This document shows positions 8,898 to 18,433 of a stretch of 64,000 nt of DNA, one piece after another. Positions within the stretch are counted from its first letter, which is position 1. The number at the start of each line of letters is the position of its first letter. Location of the stretch: assembly GCF_003399635.1 (NCBI RefSeq), contig NZ_NBXB01000039.1:30216-94215 (forward strand), given 5' to 3'. Below the pieces are notes generated by a model that saw nothing but the letters and a program-made list of their open reading frames with translations, did no database searches and had not been told where the DNA came from. Position numbers and translations under genes: made by a program. This DNA comes from Subtercola boreus. Lineage in GTDB: Bacteria; Actinomycetota; Actinomycetes; Actinomycetales; Microbacteriaceae.

Positions 8898-9968
8898 CTA
8901 CTTCGAGGCCAGCGTGACGGTGAGCTTCGAGGTGTAGGTACCGGCCGGCTTGTCGCCGGGGGCGACGAAGGTCAGCTTGGCGTCGAGGTCGGTTGTGGCG
9001 ACCGCGGTGGTGTTGTCGGCCTGCGCGAAGAGCGCGGGGTTGACGGCAGCACCGGCGACCTGGGCGGCCGACAGCGTGACGTTGGCGGGCTTGGTACCGA
9101 CGGCGATCGGCTCGATGCCGAGCTGCTTCTTGTCGATGGTGACAGCCGAGTCGCCCGAGTTGGTGAAGTCGGTGACCGAGGTGGTCACGGTCCAGCCCTT
9201 GTGGGTGACGACGCGGTCGTCCTTGACGGTGAACTTGCCGAGATTGCCGGTCGAGGTCGACTGGCCGCCGACGAGCGTCGCCGTGCCGAGCACCGTGGTT
9301 GCCGACGCCGGAGCGACGAGCGTGAGGATGCCATCCTGACCGGCGACGGTGGTCGCCTGGATGGTCTGGTCGAACGAGCCGCTCGCCGGGGCGGGCGGTG
9401 CGACGGTGTCGGAGAGCTGGTAGGTCCAGTCACCCGAACCGGCGGTCACCGAGATCGGCGCGAACCAGATACCGGCTGACGCGAGAGCCACGTTGTTGAA
9501 CTTCTCGCAGGCGAAACCGACGCTGTAGTTGCCGCCGGCAGCCTTGACCGAACCGGCGCCGGGCGAACCCAGCACCTGGGCGCCGAGGTTGGCGCCGGGC
9601 TCGAGGATCTGCTTGGTTCCGGGCTTGAAGCCGCCGTCTGCGTAGGCGACCCACGCGGAGCGCACCTTCTCCTGGCCGACCGGCGAGATGAAGGTCTGCA
9701 CCGTCTCCGCATCGGTCGGGCAGCTGAACAGCGAACGGGCGTCGGTGGCGCTGGGGGAACCGACGAGGTCGTCGTCCCACAGGTTGACGTGGCCGGCGTC
9801 GGAGGCGGTCTTCGGAGCGATGAGCGTCTCGTTGCCGGAGTCGTACAGGTAGTACGTGGCGTCCGAGCCATTCGAGGTGGCGGCTGCGGCCGAGAAGGCC
9901 GAGGCGCCGACAAGCGACGCGGCTGCAACGCCGATAGCGGCGATGCGAAGTGCGTTTTTACGCAACAT
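8898..9968 (-). CDS. WxL-domain-like secreted surface protein
   Basis: A 356-residue exported protein with a signal peptide (1-29, ending FSAAAA) and no membrane anchor. The C-terminal 150 residues resemble a WxL domain: a Trp motif (GWTVTTSVTDFTNSG, about 262-277), then a terminal AGTYTSKLTVTLAS strand similar to the closing strand of WxL domains. Only one W-x-L-like motif is evident (WTV rather than WxL). WxL domains bind the cell wall non-covalently, and their genes sit beside DUF916 genes, as here. The N-terminal 200 residues (with Cys pairs at FSCPTD and FACEKF) may be a ligand-binding region. Confidence 0.75.
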   Translation of the reverse strand: MLRKNALRIAAIGVAAASLVGASAFSAAAATSNGSDATYYLYDSGNETLIAPKTASDAGHVNLWDDDLVGSPSATDARSLFSCPTDAETVQTFISPVGQEKVRSAWVAYADGGFKPGTKQILEPGANLGAQVLGSPGAGSVKAAGGNYSVGFACEKFNNVALASAGIWFAPISVTAGSGDWTYQLSDTVAPPAPASGSFDQTIQATTVAGQDGILTLVAPASATTVLGTATLVGGQSTSTGNLGKFTVKDDRVVTHKGWTVTTSVTDFTNSGDSAVTIDKKQLGIEPIAVGTKPANVTLSAAQVAGAAVNPALFAQADNTTAVATTDLDAKLTFVAPGDKPAGTYTSKLTVTLASK

Positions 9969-10007
9969 TTCTGGTGTGCCTTTCAGATTCTCTGTGAGTT
10001 GGGGTGA

Positions 10008-11090
10008 CTAGGACGCGTTCGCGCGGATGGAGACGGTGGTCGACGGGGCGAGGAAACCGAACTTGGTCTTCACAGCACCCGACGTCGAGGGGCCCGAACC
10101 GAAGTTCGTGAGGCTCTTCGACTTGGTGGGATCGACGAGCGAAGCGAGAGCAGGGTCGTACTTCGGGCTCGACGGGTTCACGCGGGCAGCCTCGACGACG
10201 ACGTAGGTGTCGCGGCCGAAGGTGGTGTCTGCGTAGTAGGTCGGGTTCGGAACGAAGCTGCCGTCAGCGCCGGTGAAGGGAACCACGGATCCCTCGGCGC
10301 TGCCGAGGCGAGCGGTTCCGGTGCGGTCCTGCGCGGCGCCGTTGCTCTGGGCGACCCAGCTGGCGACGGAGAACGGGATGAGCTCACCGGCGTTGACGAG
10401 CACGGTGCCGTCGTTCTCGGCGTCTCCGCGCTGCACGACGCAGGAACCGGGAGTGGTGATTCCGATGGCCGACAGGAAGAACTTGCGGGTACCCGAAGCG
10501 GCCTGGGGCAGAACCGGGGTGACCGCGGTGCCGTTGACCGTCGTCAGCGAGCAGTTGTAGATGGCCGTGAGCTGCGCCTTGGTGAGCTGGTCGATGCCGG
10601 TTCCGTTGTAGGCGTACGACAGGGCGTCGCGACCGAACTGGAAGTACTGCAGCACACCGCTGGTGTTCGCCGCTGCGCCGGGGCCGCTGGAGGAGCGGGC
10701 GATGTCGACCAGGCCGGTGATGGCCCTGGCCGGCGTCGAGTTGCCGCTGACGGAGAAGTTCGCTCCGTCGATCGAGCGGCTGAGCGCCTTGACGCCGTCA
10801 CCTGAACCCGCGGGGCGGGCGAAGTAGGTGCCGGAGCCCTTGGTCTGGATCGCGTCCGAGCCGAACGCGTCGAAGGAGCCGATGGTGTTGCCGGCGGCGG
10901 TCACGCGAACCGAAGCACCGGTGACGGTGGTTCCGTTGGCGAGAGCGTTGGCTGCATCCTGGAGAGTGTCGGAGCCGACCAGCGAGTAGCTGTTCGACAC
11001 CGGGTCGGCGTACGCGGGGGCTGCGAATGCGATGCCGGCAACGGCGACGCCAACTGCTGCGCAGACGGCAACAACTTTCGTGATTTTCAC
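10008..11090 (-). CDS. Exported PBP-like (PstS-related) protein
   Basis: A 360-residue protein with a signal peptide (MKITKVVAVCAAVGVAVAGI..., cleaved near AYADP) and a fold like phosphate-binding proteins. SYSLVGSDTLQD replaces the usual GSGST opening, an FGSDAI motif follows, and RPAGSGDGVKAL could be the anion-binding helix start. No lipobox or membrane anchor is present, so it should be free or bound to partners. The GTG at 11090 is chosen because the signal peptide starts there and AGGAA lies upstream; the frame remains open to 11129. It probably delivers a phosphate-containing ligand, but the specificity is unknown. Confidence 0.72.
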   Translation of the reverse strand: MKITKVVAVCAAVGVAVAGIAFAAPAYADPVSNSYSLVGSDTLQDAANALANGTTVTGASVRVTAAGNTIGSFDAFGSDAIQTKGSGTYFARPAGSGDGVKALSRSIDGANFSVSGNSTPARAITGLVDIARSSSGPGAAANTSGVLQYFQFGRDALSYAYNGTGIDQLTKAQLTAIYNCSLTTVNGTAVTPVLPQAASGTRKFFLSAIGITTPGSCVVQRGDAENDGTVLVNAGELIPFSVASWVAQSNGAAQDRTGTARLGSAEGSVVPFTGADGSFVPNPTYYADTTFGRDTYVVVEAARVNPSSPKYDPALASLVDPTKSKSLTNFGSGPSTSGAVKTKFGFLAPSTTVSIRANAS

Positions 11091-11205
11091 TGTGCGTGAT
11101 TCCTTTTTTTGGGTGTGATGACCGAGCATCCGCAGTCACGGCGTCTCGACTTGGTGTGACGCAGGCAGTCATCGCCGGTCGTCACGGGTTCCAAGAGTGT
11201 GGGCA

Positions 11206-13836
11206 TCAGGAGCGTCTCCTGGTGCGGGAGAGGAACGGCACCAGACCTGCGGCACCGAGTCCAGCGAGCAGGCTCGCGGGTACAGCGGCGGAGATCGGTC
11301 CGCCGGCGGGGTCTGCGGGAGTCGCCGGCCCGAGGAGGGGGGCCGCGACCTTGCCGGTGGGGCCGACCGTCGTCGCGGGCGCCGAGATGATCGCGGCCGG
11401 AGCTGGGGCCGACACGCCACGCGCCGGGCGGACGACGGCGACGCCCGCCTGCACCTGCGCAGGGGTCAGCGCGCTGCCGGCCGGCGCGACGGGTGCGTTC
11501 GGCGCCTCGGGAACCGGAGGAACGGGCAACAGACCCGACTCGATGGTGTCGGCCGCAACGAGTGCCTGTGCCTGCCAACCCGACGGGATCGGCGCATAGC
11601 CCTTAGGCAGCTGGCCGAGTGTGTCGCCGGGCGTCTGCCCGTCGGTCGCTGCATACCGGATGAACGCCGCATAGTCGGCCCGGAGCGCAGGGTCGCTCAT
11701 GGTGCGGTTCACGGCGGCATAGACGGGCATGGCCAGCGGATACGCCGTCGGAGCCTGCTTGGCGGCGTCGCTCGTCGGGTCGAAGGTGTAGACCTGCGGT
11801 TGAGCGGGCGCGGCAGTCATGGCTGCGGCAGCCGCGGTCAGCGAATCGATCGTTGGGGCGACGAACTTCCCCGCCGGGTTCTGCAGTTCGGCGGAGACTA
11901 CCTGGTAGCGGGCGGCCGATGAGGTGTCGGTCAACCCCAGCACGCTCTGTTGGCCCGGAAGGCTCCGCACCGACTTGTCGTACTTCGGTGTCGCCGCGGT
12001 GGGGTTCCACTGGCCGAGAGTCTGCCCGTCACCACGCAGAGTCAGATAGGCCCCGGTGTCGAGATCGTTGACGTAGGGGCGCCAGGTGACCAGGTTCACC
12101 TCGCCGCCGTTGTCGGTGGCCTTCTGGTCGATCGGGTCGGTCTTCGGGAAGGTGTCCCGAGGCAGAGCGAGACCCCTGGAGTCCGTGTTCTTGCTGACGG
12201 CTTGAACGACCTTGTCATTCGTACTGCTCCAGGGGTTCACGATCATCCCCCACTCGTCGGGCTCGCCGTTCAGAAAGGCGACCGCGGTGGGGTCAGAGAG
12301 CACGTAGTTCCAGAGCTGGGTGGCGGCATCGGACCGCCCCTGCGGCTCGAGCAGATCGGCCACAGAGGGGCTGATCACGTTCATGAACTGCCACTCGGGA
12401 TCGTTGACGGCGAGAAAGTCGGGATCCCGCGTGAGGTTGCGCGCGTTCTTGCCCTGGTCTTCGGGACTCTTGTAACCGACATGCGAACGATCGGCCCCGG
12501 TCGGCAGCGAGTCGATGTACGAATTCGTGAGCAGCTTGGCGAGGAGTCGCGGAGTGAGTTTCAGAGACGAGAACGGCAGGCCCGCCGAATCGATCACCGT
12601 CTGCGGGGTGCCTTCGACAGTGGACGGGACTCGGTCGATGGCGAAGCCGATCGACAACCCGCCCAGCGCGACGGGTGCGTAGGTGAGGTTGTCCACCCCG
12701 CCACTGGCCTCGGCCGAGAGGGGCAGGGAGGTCAATGCGAGCGGAGCGAGCGTCGTACCATTGGCGGCTGCCGCGGCATCCGTGTCGGCACCGGTGCTGA
12801 TCGAGTACACCGAACCGCCGGCCGCATTGCAGAGCGCCGGTTGCCACGATGCCACGGCGGCGGCCACGAGCTCGCTGCCGGCGACCGGGCGCTCCGCGGC
12901 GCCAATCGGGCAGTTCACGCCGAGCGGGTTGAACGAGAGCTTGACCGCGATGCGATGCTTCCAGGTGTCGTAGAAGAGGCCCGACTGGTCGATGCCGGCG
13001 CTGCCGGGGTCTTTCTCGCCGCGCGGAATGATGACCAGCCAGCATGCGCGACCGGACTTGCCACCGTCGGCAGAAGTGACCGGCGCGCCGCAGCCGAGGC
13101 CTGGTGCCTGCAACGCGGTCTGCACTTCGAACTTCGCGCTGCCCGTGCCGTTGTCGCCCGACCCGATCCACTTGACCTCGTTGGTCGTGTACTTCGTGAA
13201 GAACGGGTTCTGGTTCACGTCGACCGTCTCGTCGTGCACGCCGTCCTTGACCGACGCCACGGTCTCGCCGGTCACGGCGTGGAACGGGATCGACGTGTAG
13301 GTCGGCACCGCGAAGTTGGTCGACGGCACGGTGTAGTCCATGTCCTGGGGAGCAACGTCGTCGATACTGCCCAGGTAGTTGTCACGCGAGGCGCCGGGGC
13401 TCGAGAACCCTCCGTACTGGCAGGTGGTGCGGTCGGGCGACGGAGTGCTCGACGCCGGGTCGTCGCCCCAGCACTGGGCGATCTGCAGAAAGTCCGCCCC
13501 ACCCGTGATGGTGGAGGGCAGCTCGGACTTCTTGCCACCGGTCCAGGAGATCGTGAGCCCCTGCGACACGAGCCCCCGCGTCTGGCTGATGGTGACCGCG
13601 AGGTCGGGTGCCGGAGCATTCGCGATGTCCGCGTCCTGGTCGGAGGCCTTCACCGTCACAGCCGACGAGTCGTCGGCGTGCGCGGTCTCGCCGGGCAGCA
13701 CGACACCCGAGAGGGCGACGATCGCGCCGACCGAGAGCCCGACGACAAGGCCGGTTGCTCCGGAGAGCAACCAGGTGCGCCGGGGCGAATGATAGCTGCT
13801 GCGGTGACGGGGAGAAGAAGGCACAGGGAACTCCAT
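11206..13836 (-). CDS. Large exported, membrane-anchored PBP-like protein
   Basis: An 876-residue protein with an N-terminal membrane/signal segment (about 23-48, ETAHADD cleavage-like), a long extracytoplasmic region, an Ala/Pro-rich linker (about 780-840) and a C-terminal membrane helix ending in RTRRRS, a classic anchor with a positive stop. The region from about 400 to 740 has features seen in distant substrate-binding proteins (WGMIVNPWSS, YPLAMPVYAAVN, FIRYAATDGQTPGDTLGQLPKGYAPI). The last of these is typical of PstS-like C-termini. It lies between two PstS-like genes in the pst/surface locus. Function is not established. Confidence 0.72.
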   Translation of the reverse strand: MEFPVPSSPRHRSSYHSPRRTWLLSGATGLVVGLSVGAIVALSGVVLPGETAHADDSSAVTVKASDQDADIANAPAPDLAVTISQTRGLVSQGLTISWTGGKKSELPSTITGGADFLQIAQCWGDDPASSTPSPDRTTCQYGGFSSPGASRDNYLGSIDDVAPQDMDYTVPSTNFAVPTYTSIPFHAVTGETVASVKDGVHDETVDVNQNPFFTKYTTNEVKWIGSGDNGTGSAKFEVQTALQAPGLGCGAPVTSADGGKSGRACWLVIIPRGEKDPGSAGIDQSGLFYDTWKHRIAVKLSFNPLGVNCPIGAAERPVAGSELVAAAVASWQPALCNAAGGSVYSISTGADTDAAAAANGTTLAPLALTSLPLSAEASGGVDNLTYAPVALGGLSIGFAIDRVPSTVEGTPQTVIDSAGLPFSSLKLTPRLLAKLLTNSYIDSLPTGADRSHVGYKSPEDQGKNARNLTRDPDFLAVNDPEWQFMNVISPSVADLLEPQGRSDAATQLWNYVLSDPTAVAFLNGEPDEWGMIVNPWSSTNDKVVQAVSKNTDSRGLALPRDTFPKTDPIDQKATDNGGEVNLVTWRPYVNDLDTGAYLTLRGDGQTLGQWNPTAATPKYDKSVRSLPGQQSVLGLTDTSSAARYQVVSAELQNPAGKFVAPTIDSLTAAAAAMTAAPAQPQVYTFDPTSDAAKQAPTAYPLAMPVYAAVNRTMSDPALRADYAAFIRYAATDGQTPGDTLGQLPKGYAPIPSGWQAQALVAADTIESGLLPVPPVPEAPNAPVAPAGSALTPAQVQAGVAVVRPARGVSAPAPAAIISAPATTVGPTGKVAAPLLGPATPADPAGGPISAAVPASLLAGLGAAGLVPFLSRTRRRS

Positions 13837-13979
13837 GCTGGAATCCAGCGGTTTGAAAGGGGAACGTGGGTAAAAATATGGGCGGATAGTGGCCCCCAGA
13901 TGAACGTGCGGGGAACGAGTGCTCCCAGAGAGATTTCACGTTGGGGCGAGCGCGATTCACACTTCGCAGAGCGCCCAAA

Positions 13980-14010
13980 AACCCCCGGGATCCGCATGAT
14001 TCCGGGGGTT
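13980..14010 (-). terminator. Rho-independent terminator after pstS
   Basis: On the minus strand AACCCCCGG (14010-14002) and CCGGGGGTT (13988-13980) form a perfect 9-bp stem with a 13-nt loop followed by a short T run, 45 bases after the pstS stop. A second C5/G5 hairpin (about 14014-14032) lies just before it. It probably ends the pstC-pstA-pstS transcript or limits read-through into the surface-protein genes. Confidence 0.7.
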
Positions 14011-14054
14011 CATCCCCCTCGTTCGGGGGGGGTAAGGGGGCGTCTGGCGGTCGA

Positions 14055-15695
14055 CTACCGGCTGCGCTTCAGGCGGCGCGAGACGAAGGGCGGAAGCACG
14101 ATCGCGAGCAGCAGCAGCACTCCGGCCGAGATCATCACGATCTGCTGCGGCCCGAACGCCTGGTCGGCCAGCGTCAGCGGCTTGCTGACAGCCACGGAGG
14201 CCCCGGCGGCAGCGCTCCCGCTCACGACGGCACCGTTCGCGTCGTAGACCGCGGTGTTGGATGCGGCAGCTCCCGCTGCCGACGCCGCTGCCGGATCTGC
14301 GGCCGATGCCGCCGCCGCAGCAGCTGCCGCGGCATCCGCTGCAGGGGCCGCAGCAGCGGCTCCGCCGTCAGCCGTGGGGGCCGCGGCGGCACTCCCGCCA
14401 GAACCCGATCCGGTGACCGGAGTGTCGATGATCGCGCCCGCGGTGCCGGTCGTGCACTGGTTCGGGCCCTGCTTGTCGCAGTCGACCGGCTGCGGGGCCG
14501 TGTCGAGGATCTTCAGTGCCGGGTTGTTGCATTTCGCCAGATCGACGCCTCCCGCCGGCCCGCCCGGAATGCGTTTCACCTGGTCAGAGGCCGCCTGCAC
14601 GAGATTCAGGGGCAGCGGTGAATAGCCGAGCTGCTGGGCCTGCTGCTGGCCCTCGCAGAGCAGGTAGCTCGTGAACGCCCCGAGGGTCTTGCCCTTCTCG
14701 GCCGTGAAGATCTTGTTCGTCTGTGTCGGCAGGATCATGTACGAGTAGCTCGAGAGCGGATACGTTCGCGGGTCGGTGTTGTTGTACACCCCGTCGAGCA
14801 CCTGCGTGAGGTCGCTGTTGATCTGTGCGCCGACGAGCGCCACGGCCACCGACGGCGCCGTCGGCTCCACGAAGTAGCCCGCATTGTTCAGCACCTTCGC
14901 CACGGGGAAGCCCGACTTCAGGGCGTAGGAGTACTCGACGTAGGTGATCGCGCCCTCTCCATAGTCCTGGCTGACGTACCCGGCGACGCCGAGAGAACCG
15001 CTCTGCAGTTTCGCGTTGCCGAAACCGGGGTACTGCGAGGTCAGCCCGCAGGGCGTGGAGCGGCCGACGGAGGTGCAGAAGGAGTTCCAGAGATCGGAGT
15101 GCTGCTTCGACATCCAGAGCGTGAACTGGGCCGTGGAACCCGATCCGTCCGAGCGCAGAACGGGCACGATCGCCTTGTCGGGCATGGCGAGGCCGGGGTT
15201 GTCGGCGACGATGGCGGGGTCGTTCCAGTTGACGATGACGCCGGTGAAGATCTTCGTGATGACATCGCCGTCGAGTCTCAGGTTGGTGACCCGCTTGCCG
15301 CCGATCTTCAGGTTGTACATGAAGGAGGTACCACCGGCCACGATGGGCATGTAGGCGTAGTCGCTGGTCGGCACCTCGGGCGCGGAGTTGTCTTCGGGGT
15401 GCGCCTGGAACGGGATCTCGCTCACCGCGAAGTCGACCGACTGGCTGATGAAGTCCTGCCGGCCCGCCGACGATCCGTTGCCCGAATAGTTGACCGTCAT
15501 GCCGTAGTTCGCAGCGACGTTCTTGCGCCACTGGTCGAGAGCGTTCTGCGACCAGGTCGACCCGCTGCCGGTGATCGGCAGGTAGATCTCGGCCGAGGCG
15601 CTCTGCACACTCACTCCCCCGCCGACGCCGAGCAGCAGGACCACGAGTGCGAGCGTCGCGGTGAGAAAACGGAGAAAACGGGCGCGGGGGGTCAC
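14055..15695 (-). CDS. pstS: Phosphate ABC transporter substrate-binding protein PstS, membrane-anchored
   Basis: A 546-residue PstS with a signal peptide (1-35) and the phosphate-contact motifs ITGSGSTW (41-48), NGSSAGRQDFISQSVDFAVSE (72-92) and RSDGSGSTAQFT (181-192). After residue 400 it departs from the family: a roughly 80-residue Ala/Gly/Ser-rich linker and a C-terminal membrane helix ending in RRLKRSR. It is therefore tethered by a membrane anchor rather than by the usual lipid-modified Cys. The GTG start overlaps the pstA stop (GTGA), so the two are translationally coupled. Confidence 0.9.
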   Translation of the reverse strand: MTPRARFLRFLTATLALVVLLLGVGGGVSVQSASAEIYLPITGSGSTWSQNALDQWRKNVAANYGMTVNYSGNGSSAGRQDFISQSVDFAVSEIPFQAHPEDNSAPEVPTSDYAYMPIVAGGTSFMYNLKIGGKRVTNLRLDGDVITKIFTGVIVNWNDPAIVADNPGLAMPDKAIVPVLRSDGSGSTAQFTLWMSKQHSDLWNSFCTSVGRSTPCGLTSQYPGFGNAKLQSGSLGVAGYVSQDYGEGAITYVEYSYALKSGFPVAKVLNNAGYFVEPTAPSVAVALVGAQINSDLTQVLDGVYNNTDPRTYPLSSYSYMILPTQTNKIFTAEKGKTLGAFTSYLLCEGQQQAQQLGYSPLPLNLVQAASDQVKRIPGGPAGGVDLAKCNNPALKILDTAPQPVDCDKQGPNQCTTGTAGAIIDTPVTGSGSGGSAAAAPTADGGAAAAAPAADAAAAAAAAASAADPAAASAAGAAASNTAVYDANGAVVSGSAAAGASVAVSKPLTLADQAFGPQQIVMISAGVLLLLAIVLPPFVSRRLKRSR

Positions 15696-16978
15696 TTCTG
15701 GGGCTCCTTGGTGGGGGTCGGTGTGAGCACGTAACGCTCGACGGTCATGCGCCGGAGGTCATCCACCGACCGCTGGGCGACCCGGCGGCGCTGGCGGTCA
15801 CTGAGCTGCCCCGCACCCTTGCCACCGATCAGCCGGGCGACGATGAACAGCAGCAGTACCAGCAGGATGAGCACGGCAGCCGTGCCGAAACCGCGGGCGA
15901 TGATGTTCGGTTCCGGCGACTTCACGAAGTCGAACACCTGCAGCGGCAGCGAGATCATCGGGCCCTCGAACGGGTTCAGGTTCATCACCGCGGTGATGCC
16001 CGAGGTCAGCAGCACCGGCGAGGTCTCCCCGATGCCGCGAGCGGTGCCGAGGATGACTGCCGTGACCAGCCCCGAACGGGCGGTCGGCAGCACGACGCTC
16101 CAGACCGTGCGCCAACGGGTCGATCCGAGTGCATACGACGCCTCCCGGAGGTTCCCCGGCACCAGCCGCAGCACCACATCGGATGCTCGGATGATGATCG
16201 GCAGCATCATCACGCTGATCGCAAGCGACGCGGCGAATCCCGACCGCTGGTGGGTGATGAGCTGGATGACCGCCGCGTACACGAACAGGCCGGCCACGAT
16301 CGAGGGCAACGCCGTCATCGCGTCGGAGATCGTGCGCACGAACCGGGCGAACTTCCCGCCGATCTCATTGAGGAACACGGCCGTCGTGATGCCGAGTGGA
16401 ATCGTGATCGCGAGCGCAATGGAGATCTGGATGAGCGTGCCGACGATCGCGTGCGAGATACCTCCCACGTCGAGCCCGTCGAGGGGGCCGGCGAGCTGCA
16501 TCGTCTCGGTGAAGAAGTTCAGGTGCGGCAGGGCCACGGATCCGCGGCCCACCGTGTAGACCACGACGAACGCGAGCGCGCCGAAGAGGATCGTGCCCGC
16601 GCTGATGAGCAGCACCGTCAGAACCCGATCCTTCACCTCCTCACGATCGGATCGGAGCGACACCAGCAGGATGTAGAAGCCGATGAACGCCAGGAACGCG
16701 ACCACGACCCAGCCGATCGGTCCGGTCAGCGGGGTGAACCAGCCGAAGAGCAGAGTTGCGACGGTGGGGCCGGCGACCAGCGCACCGAGGATGTTGAAAC
16801 GTTCATCCAGTGTCGACTCGCGGAGGCGGCGGCGGGGGCCGACCTCGATGCCCTCCTTCGACGGGATGTGCGTCGGGGCAGGCGGGGCGGCGGCGGTCTC
16901 GGCGTGCCCGTCTGCACTGCGGTCGCCGTCGTCGCCGTCGTTCCCGGCCAGCGGTCGTTCGAGGGTGGTGATCGACAT
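15692..16978 (-). CDS. pstA: Phosphate ABC transporter permease PstA
   Basis: A 428-residue permease. A hydrophilic N-terminal extension of about 60 residues and two additional hydrophobic segments precede the standard PstA core with six membrane segments. The core shows the EAA-like loop (NLREASYALGSTRWRTVWSVVLP, about 290-312) and GTARGIGETSPVL. The ATG at 16978 is selected because the upstream part of the open frame is antisense to pstC. The gene lies 8 bases after the pstC stop; its own stop overlaps pstS. Together with PstC it should form the phosphate channel. Confidence 0.93.
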   Translation of the reverse strand: MSITTLERPLAGNDGDDGDRSADGHAETAAAPPAPTHIPSKEGIEVGPRRRLRESTLDERFNILGALVAGPTVATLLFGWFTPLTGPIGWVVVAFLAFIGFYILLVSLRSDREEVKDRVLTVLLISAGTILFGALAFVVVYTVGRGSVALPHLNFFTETMQLAGPLDGLDVGGISHAIVGTLIQISIALAITIPLGITTAVFLNEIGGKFARFVRTISDAMTALPSIVAGLFVYAAVIQLITHQRSGFAASLAISVMMLPIIIRASDVVLRLVPGNLREASYALGSTRWRTVWSVVLPTARSGLVTAVILGTARGIGETSPVLLTSGITAVMNLNPFEGPMISLPLQVFDFVKSPEPNIIARGFGTAAVLILLVLLLFIVARLIGGKGAGQLSDRQRRRVAQRSVDDLRRMTVERYVLTPTPTKEPQK

Positions 16979-16986
16979 CGTTCGGC

Positions 16987-18150
16987 TCAGCTCGTCTCGG
17001 CGCCGGAGCGCGACCGGGCGACGATCGACGACGCCGTGAAGTTGATGACCAGGGTGATGAGGAAGAGCACGAGCCCCGCCGCCATCAGCGCGGAGAGACC
17101 GAACTGGCTCGCCTCGCCGTAGCGAAGCGCGATGAGCGCGCTGACCGAGTTCGTGCCGGTCTTCAGCACCTCCCAGTTGATTGTGAAGATCGGCGAGATG
17201 ATGAGGTACACCGCAATCGTCTCGCCGAGGGCGCGGCCGAGGCCGAGCATGACGCCCCCGATCATCCCGCCCCGTCCGAACGGCAGCACGACGGTGCGGA
17301 TCATGCCCCACCGGGTGGAGCCGAGGGCGAACGCCGCCTCGCGCTCCCCCATCGGCGCCTGCGAGAAGGCCTCGCGCATGACCGATGTCTGGGTCGGCAC
17401 CACCATGAGACCCACCACGATGCCCGCGATGAAGGCGCTCGACGTGAACGCACTGGCCTCGGTGAGGCGGGCACCCGATCCGTCTTCGACCGCGAAGATC
17501 GGAATGAAGGAGAAGTACGTCGAGATCCAGGCCGACACCGGGATGACCGCCGCCTGCAGAAAGAACAGGCCCCAGAGCCCGAACACCACACTCGGCACGG
17601 CCGCCATCAGGTCGACCAGCGACACCAGGAACGAGCGGATCGGGCCGCGCACGACCTCCGAGAGCAGCAGAGCGGTGCCGACGGCGAGCGGCACCCCCAC
17701 GAACATGGCGATGATCGCGATGGTGAACGTGCCGAAGATGACCGACGCGATGCCGAACTGCCCGGTCTCCGGCGACCACTGCTGTTCGAGCAGAAAGTTG
17801 ATGCCCGACACCTGCAGCGCGTCGCTCGCCCGCAGCGACAAAAAGATGCCGACTGCCAGCATGATGCTCACCGTGGTGACGCCGGCTGTGAGCGAGACGC
17901 CCTTGAAGATCGAGTCGGACTGCGACGGCCGCGACCGGAGCGACCGCTTGACGGCGTCGCGGTGGTTCGTCGGTTCAGGCTGGTCGGTGAGGGTGGCGGT
18001 GGCCGGATGCCGCTTGCGGGAGTTCGCGTCGAAGATCTCGCCGCCCACCTCCGGCGCGAACACGCGCTCGACCGGAACCTTCACGCTCGTCGGCCGGTTG
18101 AGCGCGTCGTGCAGGTCGGTCAGCGACTCGAACGACTTGTCTTCGGACAC
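16987..18150 (-). CDS. pstC: Phosphate ABC transporter permease PstC
   Basis: A 387-residue permease with a hydrophilic N-terminal extension of about 85 residues (typical PstC starts close to its first membrane helix), then six membrane segments. The EAA loop reads GEREAAFALGSTRWGMIRTVVLP, and GLGRALGETIAVY is the usual PstC signature. The GTG start at 18150 has GAGGTG upstream. It is the first gene of the locus; a single GTTCACTTTGC unit at 18227-18217 (minus) resembles half a PHO box but no second unit is clear. Confidence 0.93.
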   Translation of the reverse strand: MSEDKSFESLTDLHDALNRPTSVKVPVERVFAPEVGGEIFDANSRKRHPATATLTDQPEPTNHRDAVKRSLRSRPSQSDSIFKGVSLTAGVTTVSIMLAVGIFLSLRASDALQVSGINFLLEQQWSPETGQFGIASVIFGTFTIAIIAMFVGVPLAVGTALLLSEVVRGPIRSFLVSLVDLMAAVPSVVFGLWGLFFLQAAVIPVSAWISTYFSFIPIFAVEDGSGARLTEASAFTSSAFIAGIVVGLMVVPTQTSVMREAFSQAPMGEREAAFALGSTRWGMIRTVVLPFGRGGMIGGVMLGLGRALGETIAVYLIISPIFTINWEVLKTGTNSVSALIALRYGEASQFGLSALMAAGLVLFLITLVINFTASSIVARSRSGAETS

Positions 18151-18374
18151 GCTTCACCACACCTCTGCTCGGGCACGCCTCAGCTAGGCGGAACGCAACA
18201 GATCGATGCTCTGGGTGCAAAGTGAACGACGGGGGCCCGCGCGGAGAAGGAGGGATGGACGCGGAATGAGCGGCGCCCCGCAGCCATGACCGGTAGCAAA
18301 ACACGATGTTATGTCATCTCGCGTGCTCGTTTGCTATGATGATGTTGTTCGTGGCGTTGAGCTGCGAAAAGTGG

Positions 18375-18410
18375 ACCCGAGACCCATCCGGATGGTTGTG
18401 GCGCTCGGGT
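18375..18410. terminator. Bidirectional hairpin between DUF3800-like gene and pstC promoter
   Basis: ACCCGAG (18375-18381) pairs with CTCGGGT (18404-18410), followed by TTT on the plus strand. An inner perfect palindrome CCATCCGGATGG (18384-18395) lies in the loop. It could terminate the minus-strand gene that stops at 18434. Apart from this hairpin and the pstC promoter, 18151-18433 shows no gene. Confidence 0.4.
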
Positions 18411-18433
18411 TTTGCGCTGTGAAGAGGCAGTTC

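Noticed and set aside
11950..14247. Plus-strand open frame of 765 codons opposite the large PBP-like gene
   Set aside because: The minus-strand protein has a signal segment, domain-like motifs and a membrane anchor; the plus-strand translation is low-complexity and has no recognisable motif.
18217..18227. PHO box upstream of pstC
   Set aside because: Only one unit (GTTCACTTTGC on the minus strand) is seen; the adjacent 11-mers do not match, so I do not call a full box.
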